Source of the DNA: Sphingomonas sp. SCN 67-18
GTDB taxonomy: Bacteria > Pseudomonadota > Alphaproteobacteria > Sphingomonadales > Sphingomonadaceae
Assembly: GCF_001724715.1 (NCBI RefSeq)
Contig: NZ_MEFG01000014.1
Coordinates: 125,076 to 189,075 of the forward strand
Length of the DNA stretch: 64,000 nt
Reading direction: 5' to 3'
Below the pieces are notes generated by a model. That model worked only from the letters and a program-made list of their open reading frames with translations, had not been told where the DNA came from and did no database searches. The number at the start of each line of letters is the position of its first letter. Within the stretch, counting starts at the first letter, position 1. The position numbers and the translations under genes are program-made. Shown piece by piece: positions 43,336 to 55,247 of the stretch.

Positions 43336-44112
43336 ATGAACGACATCACTACCCTGGACGCCCCCACCACGCCGAGCGCCGCCGCAACCGGCAGCGGGCT
43401 GTCGGTGGTCTCCATCGCCAAGGCCTATGACAAGCGCTCGGTGCTGTCCGATGTCTCGCTCTCGGTCGGGCGGGGCGAGGTCATCGGCCTGCTCGGCCCC
43501 AACGGCGCCGGCAAGACGACCTGCTTCTATTCGATCATGGGACTGGTGAAGCCGGATTCCGGCCGCATCATGCTGGACGGCGACGATATCACCGGCCTGC
43601 CCATGTATCGCCGCGCCATATTGGGCCTTGGCTATCTGCCGCAGGAAACGTCGATCTTCCGAGGCCTGTCCGTCTCGCAGAACATCTCGGCGGTGCTTGA
43701 GATGGCGGAGCCGGATCCCGTCGCCCGCGCCGCCCGGCTGGAAACGCTGCTCGACGATTTCGGCCTCGGCCGGCTGCGCGACGCGCCCGCCATGGCGCTG
43801 TCCGGCGGCGAGCGGCGGCGCTGCGAGATCGCGCGCGCGCTGGCGGCCGATCCGTCGATCATGCTGCTCGACGAGCCGTTCGCCGGCATCGACCCCATTT
43901 CCATCGCCGACATCCGCGATCTCGTCCGCCAGTTGAAGGATCGCGGCATCGGCGTGCTGATCACCGATCATAATGTCCGCGAGACGCTGGATATCGTCGA
44001 CCGCGCCTGCATCATCTATGACGGCCGGGTGCTGTTCGCCGGCAGCCCGCAGGATCTCGTCGCCGACGAGAATGTCCGCCGCCTCTATCTGGGCGAGGGC
44101 TTCGCCCTGTAG
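43336..44112 (+). CDS. lptB: LPS export ABC ATPase LptB
   Basis: 258-residue cytoplasmic ATPase powering LPS extraction with LptFG. Walker A is LGPNGAGKTT, the signature is LSGGERRR, Walker B is IMLLDEPFAGIDP, and the H-loop is ITDHNVRETL. YLPQETSIFRGLSV is characteristic of LptB. The N-terminus has an extra ~25-residue Thr/Ala-rich tail. The chosen ATG has GGAG 6 bp upstream. Confidence 0.96.
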   Translation: MNDITTLDAPTTPSAAATGSGLSVVSIAKAYDKRSVLSDVSLSVGRGEVIGLLGPNGAGKTTCFYSIMGLVKPDSGRIMLDGDDITGLPMYRRAILGLGYLPQETSIFRGLSVSQNISAVLEMAEPDPVARAARLETLLDDFGLGRLRDAPAMALSGGERRRCEIARALAADPSIMLLDEPFAGIDPISIADIRDLVRQLKDRGIGVLITDHNVRETLDIVDRACIIYDGRVLFAGSPQDLVADENVRRLYLGEGFAL

Positions 44113-44118
44113 CGCATC

Positions 44119-45690
44119 ATGGCTATCGGACCCCGCCTAGACCTGCGCCAGAGCCAGTCTCTGGTGATGACGCCCCAGCTCCAGCAGGCGATCAAGCTGC
44201 TGGCGCTGTCCAATCTCGAGGTCGAGGGCTTCATCGCGGAGGAGCTTGAGCGCAATCCGCTGCTTGAGGCCGGATCGAGCGAGAGCGGCGGCGACGAGCC
44301 GGCGGGTGAGGACTGGACGGACGCGGCGGGCGGCGAGGCCGGATCGGGAGAAGGCGGCGCGGGCGGCGGCGACGCGGCGGGCGGCGAAATGCCGGACGAG
44401 CCCGTCACCGCGGACCGGCTGATCGAGCATGGCGATCCCGGCGGGGAGGTGCCGCTGGACGCCGATTATGCGGGCGAGACCTTTCACCATGACGGGCCGA
44501 CGGACGGCGCGCCCGGCATGGACGGCGGCCTTTCGATCGGCGGCGCCAGCGCAGGCGGCTATGGCGAGGACGGCCCGGATTTCGACGCCATGGCCGGCGA
44601 GGCGGAATCGCTGCACGACCATCTGGTCGCGCAGGCCGGGGCCTGCCTGTCCGGCCCGCAGCTGGCCATCGCCATCCAGATGATCGACCAGATCGACGAG
44701 GCGGGCTATCTGCTGGCCGATCTCGGCGACATCGCCCGCCGCCTGGGCGTCGCGCCCGGCGATGTCGAGGCGGTGCTGCACGTCATCCAGACCTTCGACC
44801 CCACCGGCGTCGGCGCGCGCTCGCTCGGCGAATGCCTGGCGCTGCAGGCGCGCGAGGCGGATCGGTACGACCCAGCCATGGCGCGGCTGCTCGACAATCT
44901 CGATCTGCTCGCCCAGGGGCGCCTGCCCCAGTTGCGGCGGATGTGCGGCGTCGACGACGAGGATCTGGGAGACATGATCCGCGAGGTGCGCGGCTATGAT
45001 CCCAAGCCCGGCCTGCGCTTCGGCGGCGCGCGGATCGAAACCGTGGTGCCGGACCTGTTCGTCGCCCGCCGCGCCACGGGCTGGGCTATAGAGGTAAACA
45101 GCGCCACCCTGCCCCGCGTGCTGGTCAACCGCAGCTATTATGCCGAACTGTCGGACGGCAATCATGACAAGGCGTCCCGGGCCTGGCTGTCGGATTGCCT
45201 GGCCAGCGCCAACTGGCTGGTCAAGGCGCTCGACCAGCGGCAACGCACCATCGTCCGTGTCGCCAGCGAGATCGTGAAGCAGCAGGAGGCTTTTTTCCTG
45301 AACGGCGTGTCGCAGCTTCGCCCGTTGACCCTGAAAGCCGTCGCGGACGCGATCGGCATGCACGAATCCACCGTCAGCCGGGTGACGTCCAACAAATATC
45401 TCAGCTGCGCGCGCGGGCTGTTCGAACTGAAATATTTCTTCACCAGCGCGATCCAGTCCGCGGACGGCGGCGACGCCGTGTCGGCGGAAGCGGTGAAGAG
45501 CGCCATCCGCGCGCTGATCACCGCCGAAGAACCGGGCGCCATCCTTTCGGACGATACGCTGGTCGATCTGCTGCGCGCCAAGGGCTTCGACATCGCCCGC
45601 CGCACCGTCGCCAAATATCGCGAGGCGATGGGCATCGGCTCGTCCGTGCAACGCCGCCGCCAGAAGGCGATCGAGATGCACGCCGGCTGA
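44119..45690 (+). CDS. rpoN: RNA polymerase sigma-54 factor
   Basis: 523-residue sigma factor for -24/-12 promoters. Region I is Gln/Leu-rich (QSLVMTPQLQQAIKLLALSN), followed by a long acidic Gly/Glu/Asp region II (about 52-155), the core-binding domain, the helix-turn-helix LKAVADAIGMHESTVSRVT and the RpoN box ARRTVAKYREAMGI. It begins 6 bp after lptB. No hpf/ptsN genes follow, unlike many proteobacteria. Confidence 0.97.
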   Translation: MAIGPRLDLRQSQSLVMTPQLQQAIKLLALSNLEVEGFIAEELERNPLLEAGSSESGGDEPAGEDWTDAAGGEAGSGEGGAGGGDAAGGEMPDEPVTADRLIEHGDPGGEVPLDADYAGETFHHDGPTDGAPGMDGGLSIGGASAGGYGEDGPDFDAMAGEAESLHDHLVAQAGACLSGPQLAIAIQMIDQIDEAGYLLADLGDIARRLGVAPGDVEAVLHVIQTFDPTGVGARSLGECLALQAREADRYDPAMARLLDNLDLLAQGRLPQLRRMCGVDDEDLGDMIREVRGYDPKPGLRFGGARIETVVPDLFVARRATGWAIEVNSATLPRVLVNRSYYAELSDGNHDKASRAWLSDCLASANWLVKALDQRQRTIVRVASEIVKQQEAFFLNGVSQLRPLTLKAVADAIGMHESTVSRVTSNKYLSCARGLFELKYFFTSAIQSADGGDAVSAEAVKSAIRALITAEEPGAILSDDTLVDLLRAKGFDIARRTVAKYREAMGIGSSVQRRRQKAIEMHAG

Positions 45691-45841
45691 TCCGCCGGGG
45701 CCGGGCCATGCGCCCGCACGCCCGCTGCTGATCGCTCACTTTCCCGATTTCCGTTTCATTTCGGGACTGCTTTACCGTTTCGAAACGCCTGCCTCCGCAT
45801 AGGCCGTTGGTAATCGACGGATTAACGATGTGGAGTTGGCG

Positions 45842-46960
45842 ATGATTCAGGGCCGCAATTATTGCGTGTTCAGCCTCGGACTGGCGCTCGCGGCCTGCGG
45901 TGGCGGTGGCGGCGTCAATTCCACGCCGACGCCCTCGCCGACACCCAGCCAAAGCCCGTCGCCCACGCCGAGCCCTTCGCCGAGCCCGTCACCGTCGCCG
46001 ACGCCGAGCCCCACGCCTGCGCCGACTCCCACGCCGACGCCGACACCCACGCCGACGCCGACCCCCACGCCGACGCCGACCCCCACGCCGACGCCGACTC
46101 CCACGCCGACGCCGACCCCCACGCCGACGCCGACGAATACGACGCTGACCAACCTGCAATATGGCGAAACCTTTGCAGCCGTCGGCGCGCGGCTGACCGC
46201 CGTGGTGCAGCCCAATGGCTCGACGACCGGCGTCGGCTCGACAGCGACGGATTTCAGCGGCGGCGTTTCGCTGAGCTACGATCCGGCGACCGGCGGCTAT
46301 ACGGTGCGCGACGCCAGCTCGAGCCGGACTTTCCTCGCGTCGAGCAGGAACAGCACGCTCTCCAACACCACGGTGAGCGTCTATGATCAGTCGACCGGCA
46401 CGCGCAGCGACCAGCTCGTCCTGTTCAATCCCGGCGCGGCCAACCCGCGGCTGGCGCTGACCTATGTCAGCTACGGCGCATGGCAGATCCTCAACGATCG
46501 CGGCACCGCGGCGGATTTCACCCAACAGTTCTTCGTCTATGGCATCCGCCAGGCGGCCGATCAGGTCAGCACCGGATCGGCAAGCTATACGACGAGGCCG
46601 GACGGCTTCTGGACCACCGCGTCCGGCATCTATTCGCTTTCCGGCACCAGTAGGTTCACGGCCAATTTCACCAGCATGACGGTGGCGACGTCACTGAACC
46701 TGAGCGGCACCAACGTGATCAACAGCAGCACCAAGACGCTCGGCCTGTTCAACGGCACCGGCACCATCGCGGCGCTGGGCGGCGGCTTCAGCGGCAATTT
46801 CACCCAGGTCGGCACCGATTCGGACGGCGCCGTCTATTCCGGGGCGTTCAACGGCGCCTTCTTCGGGCCGACGGGAAGCGAGATGGGCTACACCTTCCGC
46901 CTGACGAGCGGATCGGGCGCCGCGGTGGGCGCGGTTGTGGGCAAGGCGACCACGCCCTAG
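45842..46960 (+). CDS. Surface lipoprotein with Pro-Thr stalk and TbpB-like barrel domain
   Basis: 372-residue predicted lipoprotein. The lipobox is LALAACGG with Cys19. Residues 27-98 are an almost pure Pro-Ser then Pro-Thr stalk. The C-terminal half is beta-rich and ends [10 protein letters not shown] before a short tail; [22 protein letters not shown] and [21 protein letters not shown] resemble the handle/barrel repeats of transferrin-binding protein B-like lipoproteins. The next gene encodes a Slam-type barrel, the translocon for such surface lipoproteins. The ATG at 45842 has GGAG upstream. Ligand unknown. Confidence 0.82.
   Translation: MIQGRNYCVFSLGLALAACGGGGGVNSTPTPSPTPSQSPSPTPSPSPSPSPSPTPSPTPAPTPTPTPTPTPTPTPTPTPTPTPTPTPTPTPTPTPTPTNTTLTNLQYGETFAAVGARLTAVVQPNGSTTGVGSTATDFSGGVSLSYDPATGGYTVRDASSSRTFLASSRNSTLSNTTVSVYDQSTGTRSDQLVLFNPGAANPRLALTYVSYGAWQILNDRGTAADFTQQFFVYGIRQAADQVSTGSASYTTRPDGFWTTASGIYSLSGTSRFTANFTSMTVATSLNLSGTNVINSSTKTLGLFNGTGTIAALGGGFSGNFTQVGTDSDGAVYSGAFNGAFFGPTGSEMGYTFRLTSGSGAAVGAVVGKATTP
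46028..46135 (+). repeat. Six tandem 18-bp units encoding Pro-Thr
   Basis: Six consecutive copies of CCCACGCCGACGCCGACN, differing mainly in the last base, code for the PTPTPT stalk. Looser PS/PT repeats extend upstream to about 45920. Such in-frame arrays can change length by slippage without breaking the gene. Confidence 0.9.
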
Positions 46961-46969
46961 CTCTGTCCC

Positions 46970-48301
46970 ATGCTGCGGCTGATCATCCTCGCGATGACGC
47001 TGTGCCTCGCCTCCGCGGCGTGGGCGCAGGAGGGTCGCGATTGCGCCACGGGGGAAACATGCGCCGCCAATCTCAGCGCGGCGCAGGTCTTTTCCCTTGC
47101 GGATCAATATATTGGCGCTGGCCAGCCGGATCAGGCGGAAACGCTGTACCGCGGCCTCGCGCGCGATCCGGATGGCGACGTGCGGGCAGAGGCCCGCTTC
47201 CGGCTGGCGACGCTCCGGGAATCGCGCGGCGATCTGCAGGGCGCGATCGACTGCTACCGCGCCATATTGGATGAAAAGCCCGGCGCGCAGCGCGTGCGGC
47301 TGGAACTTGCCCGGGTGCTGGCGCTGCAAGGCGATGAATCCGGCGCGCGGCGGGAATTGCGGCGCGCCGGCGCCGCCGGCCTGCCGGAAGACGTCGCCCG
47401 CGCCGTCGATCAGTTCGCGCTCGCGCTGCGGTCCAGCCGCCCGCTCGGCGCGTCGATCGAGATCGCGCTCGCGCCGGACAGCAATATCAACCGCGCCACC
47501 GACCGGGATACCGTCGATACCGTCATCGCACCGCTGCAACTGGATGATGATGCCCGCGCCCGCTCCGGGCTGGGCGTCACCCTCTCCGGTCAGGCATTCT
47601 GGCGGGCCGATCTCTCGCGCGATGCCGCGCTGCTCTCGCGCGTCTCCGCCCGGGCCGACCTTTATGGCGCCGGCCAGTTCAACGATGTCGTGCTGTCGCT
47701 CGCCTCCGGGCCGGAATTCCGCGCCGCCGGGGCGCGATGGCGGCCGGCGGGGGTCTATACCCGGCGCTGGTTCGGCGGCGATCATTATTCGGACAGCTAT
47801 GGCGGCTCCATCAACGTGCTGAAACCGCTGAACCGGGTCAGCCAGATTGAAATGGAGGCAACCGTTCTCGCCAACCGCTACACGCTGAACCGCCAGCAGA
47901 ACGGCACGCTGATAGACGTGAACGCCGCCTATGACCGCGCCTTTTCCACCCGGTTCAGCACCCGCATCGGCGCGCGCGTCACCCGTCAGGCGGCGGCCGA
48001 ACCCTCGCTCGCCACCACCGGCTTCTCGCTGGAAGCGGTCGCCTCCCGTCAGATCGGCAAGCAGCTCGTCTTCATCCAGGCCAGCGCCGGCCGGCTGAAA
48101 AGCGATGCGCGCATCCCGCTGTTCACCGAGGTCCGCAAGGACCGACGCTATGACGTCACTGCCGGGCTGCTGCTGCGGCAATGGAGCTTCAAGGGCCTGT
48201 CGCCGCTCATCCGGGTCAGCCGGTCGGTCAACCAGTCCACCGTCGGGCTGTTCGATTTCAAGCGCACCCGCGTCGAATTCGCCCTCTCGCGCGAATTCTA
48301 G
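46970..48301 (+). CDS. Slam-family outer-membrane protein (DUF560; surface lipoprotein assembly modifier)
   Basis: 443-residue outer-membrane protein. A signal peptide ends AWAQ-EG near residue 20. Residues about 38-150 are TPR-like helices (AETLYRGLARDPDGDVRAEA, GAIDCYRAILDEKPG). From residue about 155 a beta-barrel begins with PLGASIEIALAPDSNINRAT, the typical entry to the Slam/DUF560 barrel, and it ends FALSREF with C-terminal Phe. Slam proteins carry lipoproteins across the outer membrane (type XI secretion). It starts 9 bp after the TbpB-like lipoprotein gene, its likely client. Confidence 0.85.
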   Translation: MLRLIILAMTLCLASAAWAQEGRDCATGETCAANLSAAQVFSLADQYIGAGQPDQAETLYRGLARDPDGDVRAEARFRLATLRESRGDLQGAIDCYRAILDEKPGAQRVRLELARVLALQGDESGARRELRRAGAAGLPEDVARAVDQFALALRSSRPLGASIEIALAPDSNINRATDRDTVDTVIAPLQLDDDARARSGLGVTLSGQAFWRADLSRDAALLSRVSARADLYGAGQFNDVVLSLASGPEFRAAGARWRPAGVYTRRWFGGDHYSDSYGGSINVLKPLNRVSQIEMEATVLANRYTLNRQQNGTLIDVNAAYDRAFSTRFSTRIGARVTRQAAAEPSLATTGFSLEAVASRQIGKQLVFIQASAGRLKSDARIPLFTEVRKDRRYDVTAGLLLRQWSFKGLSPLIRVSRSVNQSTVGLFDFKRTRVEFALSREF

Positions 48302-48307
48302 CGGCGA

Positions 48308-50848
<2,541 letters not shown>

Positions 50849-51925
50849 TCATTGCGGGCGGATCGTTCCGTGGGCCACGGTGAAACGCATGGCGCGGGCC
50901 GGAGCGGCGTCGAACAGGCCCGGCTCGGTGCCGGTCATCCACACCTGCCCGCCGCCCTCCGCCAGCCGGTCGAACAACGCCGCGCGGCGCAGCGGGTCGA
51001 GATGCGCGGCCACCTCGTCGAGCAGCAGGATCGGCCGCCGCCCGGCCCGTTCCGCCACCAGATCGGCATGGGCGAGCACCAGCCCCAGCAGCAGCGCCTT
51101 CTGCTCGCCGGTCGAACAGCGGTCGGCCGGCTGCCGCTTGGCGAGATGGGTGACGATCAGGTCGCTGCGGTGCGGCCCGGCCAGCGTCCGCCCCGCCGCC
51201 GTGTCGCGCCCGCGCCCGCGCGCCAGTTCATCGGCCAGCGCGGCGCTGCCTTCCCCCTGCCAGCCGCCCAGCGCCAGCCCGGCGCGCGCGAACGGCCCTT
51301 CCGGCGCGGCGGCCAGCCGTGCGCCCAGCGCGGACACCGCCGCCGCCCGCGCCCCGGCTATCGCCGCGCCATGCTCCGCCATCCGCGCCTCCAGCGCCGC
51401 CAGCCAGTCGGCATCGGCCGGGCCGTCGTCGGCGAGCAGCTTGTTGCGCGCGCGCATCGCCGCGTCGTAGCGGGTGGCGTGCATGGCATGGCCCGGCTCC
51501 AGCGCCAGCACCAGTCGGTCCAGAAAGCGTCTCCGCCCGCCCGCCGCCTCGGTGAACAGCCGGTCCATCGCCGGGGTCAGCCACAGGATGGACAGCCATT
51601 CGGACAGCGCCGTGGCCGCCGCCGTGGCGCCGTTGATCCGCACCTGCCGCCGCTCCGGCTCGCCCGCGCTGTTGCCGGTGCCGACCGCGACATCGCCGTC
51701 CAGCCGCGCGGAGACCGCGAAATGGCCCGCACCGTCGCTGCGCGCCATGGCGGAAAGCGCCGCGCCGCGCAGGCCGCGGCCGGGGGTGAGCAGCGACACC
51801 GCCTCCAATATGTTGGTCTTGCCGGCGCCGTTCTCGCCGGTCAGCACGATGAAGCCCGGCCCCGGCTCCAGCATGGCATCGGCATAGGACCGGAAATCGG
51901 TCAGGCTGAGGCGGGAGACGACCAT
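50849..51925 (-). CDS. recF: DNA replication and repair protein RecF
   Basis: 358-residue SMC-like ATPase that loads RecA at gaps. The Walker A region is [19 protein letters not shown], the signature is [13 protein letters not shown], and Walker B is [23 protein letters not shown] at the start is typical. It sits between dnaN (upstream, 128-bp gap with nothing notable) and gyrB. Confidence 0.96.
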   Translation of the reverse strand: MVVSRLSLTDFRSYADAMLEPGPGFIVLTGENGAGKTNILEAVSLLTPGRGLRGAALSAMARSDGAGHFAVSARLDGDVAVGTGNSAGEPERRQVRINGATAAATALSEWLSILWLTPAMDRLFTEAAGGRRRFLDRLVLALEPGHAMHATRYDAAMRARNKLLADDGPADADWLAALEARMAEHGAAIAGARAAAVSALGARLAAAPEGPFARAGLALGGWQGEGSAALADELARGRGRDTAAGRTLAGPHRSDLIVTHLAKRQPADRCSTGEQKALLLGLVLAHADLVAERAGRRPILLLDEVAAHLDPLRRAALFDRLAEGGGQVWMTGTEPGLFDAAPARAMRFTVAHGTIRPQ

Positions 51926-52053
51926 CGCCTTCCCCCTAGAGCATTTTCAGGCCGGATGGACACAGGCGAGGCGCCGGAAAATCGCCGCACGATCCGGTCC
52001 CGCACGGACGGATCATGCCGTTCCGGCCCCTCAACGCAGGCGTGGAGCGGTCG

Positions 52054-53166
52054 TCACACCCGCATCGGCATCAGCACGTAGAGCGCCGCCGCCTTGTCGT
52101 TCTCGCGGATCAGCGTCGGCGCGGCCGCGTCGGCCAGGTGCACCTCCACCGCGTCGCCCTCGATCTGGGCGAGGATATCCATCAGGTAACGCGCGTTGAA
52201 GCCGATCTCGAACCCCGGGGCGCTGTAATCGCCCGGCACCTCTTCCGCCGCCGTGCCATTTTCCGGCGAGGTGACGGACAGGGTGATCCTGTCGCGGTCC
52301 AGCGTCATCTTCACCGCGCGCGTCTTCTCGCTGGCGATGGTCGCGACGCGGTCGACGCCTTCCATGAAGCTCTTCGGGTCGATCCGCAGGATCTTGTCGT
52401 TGCCGGTCGGGATGACCCGCGAATAATCCGGGAAAGTGCCGTCGATCAGCTTCGACGTCAGGATCGCCGATCCCAAGCCGAAGCGGATCTTGGTCGCCGA
52501 CAGCGATATCTCGATCGATCCGTCCACCTCGTCCAGCAGCTTGCGCAGTTCCGCCACGCATTTGCGCGGGATGATCACGTCCGGCATCCCCGCCGCCCCG
52601 TCCGGGCGCGGCACGGTGACGCGGGCCAGCCGGTGGCCGTCCGTCGCCGCCGCCTTCAGCACCGGCTGCGCCTCGTCCGTCACGTGCAGGAAGATGCCGT
52701 TCAGATAATAGCGCGTCTCCTCGGTGGAGATGGCGAAGCGCGTCTTGTCGATGATCTGGCGCAGCGTCGCGCCGGGCAGCTCGAAGCTGGTCGGCAGCTC
52801 TCCTTCCGCGATCACCGGAAAATCGTCGCGCGGCAGCGTCGCCAGGTTGAAGCGGGCGCGGCCGGCATTGACCTGCATCTTGCCGTCGGCGGCGTGCAGT
52901 TCCACCTCGCTGCCCTCGGGCAGCTTGCGGGCGATGTCGAACAGGGTGTGGGCGGACACGGTGGTCGATCCCGCCTGCTCGACCTTGGCCTCCACCGTCT
53001 CGACGATCTGCAGGTCCAGGTCGGTCGCCATCAGGCGGATGCCGCCGTCCGCCGTCGCCTCGATCAGCACGTTGGAGAGGATGGGGATGGTATTGCGCCG
53101 TTCGACCACGCTTTGAACATGGCTGAGGCACTTCAGCAGTGTCGCGCGTTCGATCGTCGCCTTCAT
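52054..53166 (-). CDS. dnaN: DNA polymerase III beta subunit (sliding clamp)
   Basis: 370-residue clamp of three similar domains. It starts KATIERATLLKCLSHVQSVVERRNTIPILSNVLIEA and ends LPMRV; KTRFAISTEETRYYLNGIFLH and FPDYSRVIP are conserved. GGGGGA precedes the ATG at 53166. dnaN-recF-gyrB are in the classical order but dnaA is absent, as usual in this class. Confidence 0.98.
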   Translation of the reverse strand: MKATIERATLLKCLSHVQSVVERRNTIPILSNVLIEATADGGIRLMATDLDLQIVETVEAKVEQAGSTTVSAHTLFDIARKLPEGSEVELHAADGKMQVNAGRARFNLATLPRDDFPVIAEGELPTSFELPGATLRQIIDKTRFAISTEETRYYLNGIFLHVTDEAQPVLKAAATDGHRLARVTVPRPDGAAGMPDVIIPRKCVAELRKLLDEVDGSIEISLSATKIRFGLGSAILTSKLIDGTFPDYSRVIPTGNDKILRIDPKSFMEGVDRVATIASEKTRAVKMTLDRDRITLSVTSPENGTAAEEVPGDYSAPGFEIGFNARYLMDILAQIEGDAVEVHLADAAAPTLIRENDKAAALYVLMPMRV

Positions 53167-53256
53167 GTCATTCCCCCGGGGGTCGAACCCGTTAAGTTGG
53201 TCGGGCGGTATAGCCGGTTGGGGGCCGTCCGCCATCACCTTTTCCTTACCAAGAAA

Positions 53257-53284
53257 AAGGGCCGGAGCAAGCGCCCCGGCCCTT
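53257..53284 (-). terminator. Intrinsic terminator after the outer-membrane barrel gene
   Basis: AAGGGCCGG (53257-53265) pairs with CCGGCCCTT (53276-53284) with a 10-base loop; on the minus strand TTTCTTGG follows the stem (five T in all), fitting termination of the gene ending at 53343. Confidence 0.82.
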
Positions 53285-53342
53285 CATTCGGACTATTCCG
53301 GCGGACGCATCCGGCACGGGCCGGAATTGCGTCGCCGTCCGC

Positions 53343-53921
53343 TCAGAAGCGGATGCCGACGCCGGCCAGCGCCTGATGACGCTCGACGCCGCGCTCATAG
53401 TTGGAATAGCGGTATTCCGCCTTCACATAGGCTTTGGAGCCAAGCTTCTGCTCAACGCCGGCGCCCACGCGGACGCCGTCCAGATGCGTCTTGGCGAGCG
53501 TCGTCTCCGTCGTGCCGTCGTTCGAGGTGAACTTGGCGTCGGCATTGGTGTACCCCGCCTTGGCGTAAAGCAGCGTGCTGGCGCCGATCGCGGTGCCCAC
53601 GCGGCCGCCGACATACAGGTCGCGGCCCGCCTTCAGGCACAGGCGCGGGTCGGCCACGGTGGCGGCGCCGCCGTCGCAGCCGCGATTGTCCGAATCGCTA
53701 TATTCCACCTCGGCGCCAACCACGGCGCCGCCCATCTGCATGTCATAGCCGGCGTTGACGCCGTACATGACGTCGTCGGAATGTCCGCTGCTCTGGACGC
53801 GATCCCACCCGACGACGCCTTCGATGCGCGGGCCGGTGAACGGCGCGCTGTCCTGCGCCATGGCAGGAACGGCGGCGGTGGTCGCCACGAGAGCGGCGAG
53901 GACAAGGTTACGCATACGCAT
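53343..53921 (-). CDS. Small outer-membrane beta-barrel protein
   Basis: 192-residue OmpA/opacity-like eight-strand barrel protein. The signal peptide ends AMA-QD (about residue 23). Strands alternate (RIEGVVGWDRV, YGVNAGYDMQMGGAVVGAEVEY, YVGGRVGTAI, AYVKAEYRYSNYERG) and the protein ends ALAGVGIRF with C-terminal Phe. Start 53921 has GGAG 6 bp upstream; 53933 is also in frame. Two Cys (RGC, LCLK) may form a loop disulfide. Function unknown. Confidence 0.88.
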   Translation of the reverse strand: MRMRNLVLAALVATTAAVPAMAQDSAPFTGPRIEGVVGWDRVQSSGHSDDVMYGVNAGYDMQMGGAVVGAEVEYSDSDNRGCDGGAATVADPRLCLKAGRDLYVGGRVGTAIGASTLLYAKAGYTNADAKFTSNDGTTETTLAKTHLDGVRVGAGVEQKLGSKAYVKAEYRYSNYERGVERHQALAGVGIRF

Positions 53922-54087
53922 AAAAAACTCCATTCAACATTATTCGCCCGCTCGATCCCGAGACGGGACCGGCCAAGCGCGCGAGACTTGGGATTTGTTG
54001 CATGAACCTCAGATAAATGGCGGATGAACCCCAGATAAACAGCGGTTTCTGTTGCATCTCGGCCACAATATTCGGATGAGGCGAGCC

Positions 54088-54723
54088 GTGGGATCGATCG
54101 GCCGCCTCTTCATCGCGCGACATGGGGAAACCGTGTTCAACGCCGCCGCCCGGCTGCAGGGCGCGCATCTGCACACCCCGCTCACCCGCGCCGGCTTCGC
54201 CCAGGCGGATGCGATGGGCGCCGCGATCGCCGCCTATCTGGGCGCGCGGCCGGCCCTTCAGCTCTGGGCTTCCGATACCGGCCGGGCATTGCAGACGCTG
54301 GCCATCGTCGCCGAGCATCTCGGCCTTGACTGGCACGGCGCCCGCACCGACGCCCGGCTGCGCGAAATCGACGTGGGCAGCTGGCGGGGCCGCTATTATC
54401 ACGAGGTGATCGGCGAGGCCGGGCCGATCCTGGATCGCGAGATCGGCCTGTTCACCCGGCAGGCGCCGGGCGGCGAATGGTATGACGACATCGCCCGCCG
54501 CCTGCAGGGCTGGATCGACGATCAGGCGGGCCAGCCGGCCGACCGGCTGATCCTGATGCACGGCATTTCCAGCCGGGTGCTGCGCGGCATGTTGACCGGC
54601 GCTGAAACCCGGCCGGAATGGCGCGCCCCCATCGCCCCCGGCCTGCCGCAGGGATCGCTGGTGATGATCGAGGACGGCCGTGAAACCGTGATCGTCACCG
54701 GCACGGGGCGCTCGCCGGCATGA
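54088..54723 (+). CDS. Histidine phosphatase family protein
   Basis: 211-residue phosphoglycerate-mutase-like phosphatase. The nucleophile motif is FIARHGETVFN, the second catalytic His is in LMHGISSRVLRGML, and LREIDVGSWRG holds the acid Glu. The GTG at 54088 has AGG 6 bp upstream; ATG 54076 is an in-frame alternative. The stop overlaps the next start. The substrate is unknown. Confidence 0.9.
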   Translation: MGSIGRLFIARHGETVFNAAARLQGAHLHTPLTRAGFAQADAMGAAIAAYLGARPALQLWASDTGRALQTLAIVAEHLGLDWHGARTDARLREIDVGSWRGRYYHEVIGEAGPILDREIGLFTRQAPGGEWYDDIARRLQGWIDDQAGQPADRLILMHGISSRVLRGMLTGAETRPEWRAPIAPGLPQGSLVMIEDGRETVIVTGTGRSPA

Positions 54724-55211
54724 AAGTGACGCTCGCCTGCATCGCCGCCGCCGCGCTTGCGCTGCCCGCCACGGCGGCGGCGCGGGATTCGCTGGGCATT
54801 TTCGAAGGCTGGGGCGCGTTTCGCGACGATCGCCCGCTGCGCTGCTTCGCCATTGCGGAGCCGGTGCGCCCCGGCAAGGGCGCATGGCGGCCCTTCGCCG
54901 CCGTCGCGCACTGGCCCGGGCGCGGCGCGCGCAACCAGGTCAATATCCGCCTCAGCCGCGCACTCGCCCCGGGGGCGCAGGTGACGCTCGGCATCGGCGA
55001 GCGCAATTTCGCCATGGTCGCGGGCGGCGCGGACGCGTGGGCGCCGGATGCGCGCACCGACGCCGCCATCGTCGCGGCGATGCGCAGCGGCAGCCTGATG
55101 AGCATTTCCGCGCAGGCGGCGAGCGGCGGCCGCTTCACGGACAGTTACCGGCTGCGCGGCGCCGCCACCGCCATAGACGCCGCCGCGCTCGGCTGCGCCC
55201 GCCGCCGCTGA
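54720..55211 (+). CDS. Secreted IalB-like protein
   Basis: 163-residue protein with a signal peptide (ATAAARD near residue 22) and a domain resembling invasion-associated locus B proteins: GIFEGWGAFRDDRPLRCFAIAEPV, then NQVNIRLSRALAPGAQVTLGIG. A Cys in the first segment and one near the C-terminus (ALGCARRR) could form a disulfide. It is translationally coupled to the phosphatase gene (ATGA). The IalB role is poorly known; the match is moderate. Confidence 0.7.
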   Translation: MKVTLACIAAAALALPATAAARDSLGIFEGWGAFRDDRPLRCFAIAEPVRPGKGAWRPFAAVAHWPGRGARNQVNIRLSRALAPGAQVTLGIGERNFAMVAGGADAWAPDARTDAAIVAAMRSGSLMSISAQAASGGRFTDSYRLRGAATAIDAAALGCARRR

Positions 55212-55247
55212 GCTTCGCCGCTGGCAAAATCGCGCATTTGCGCCTAC

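Noticed and set aside
45910..46137. Tandem repeat as a CRISPR array
   Set aside because: Units are contiguous 18-mers without spacers and encode the Pro-Thr stalk in frame.
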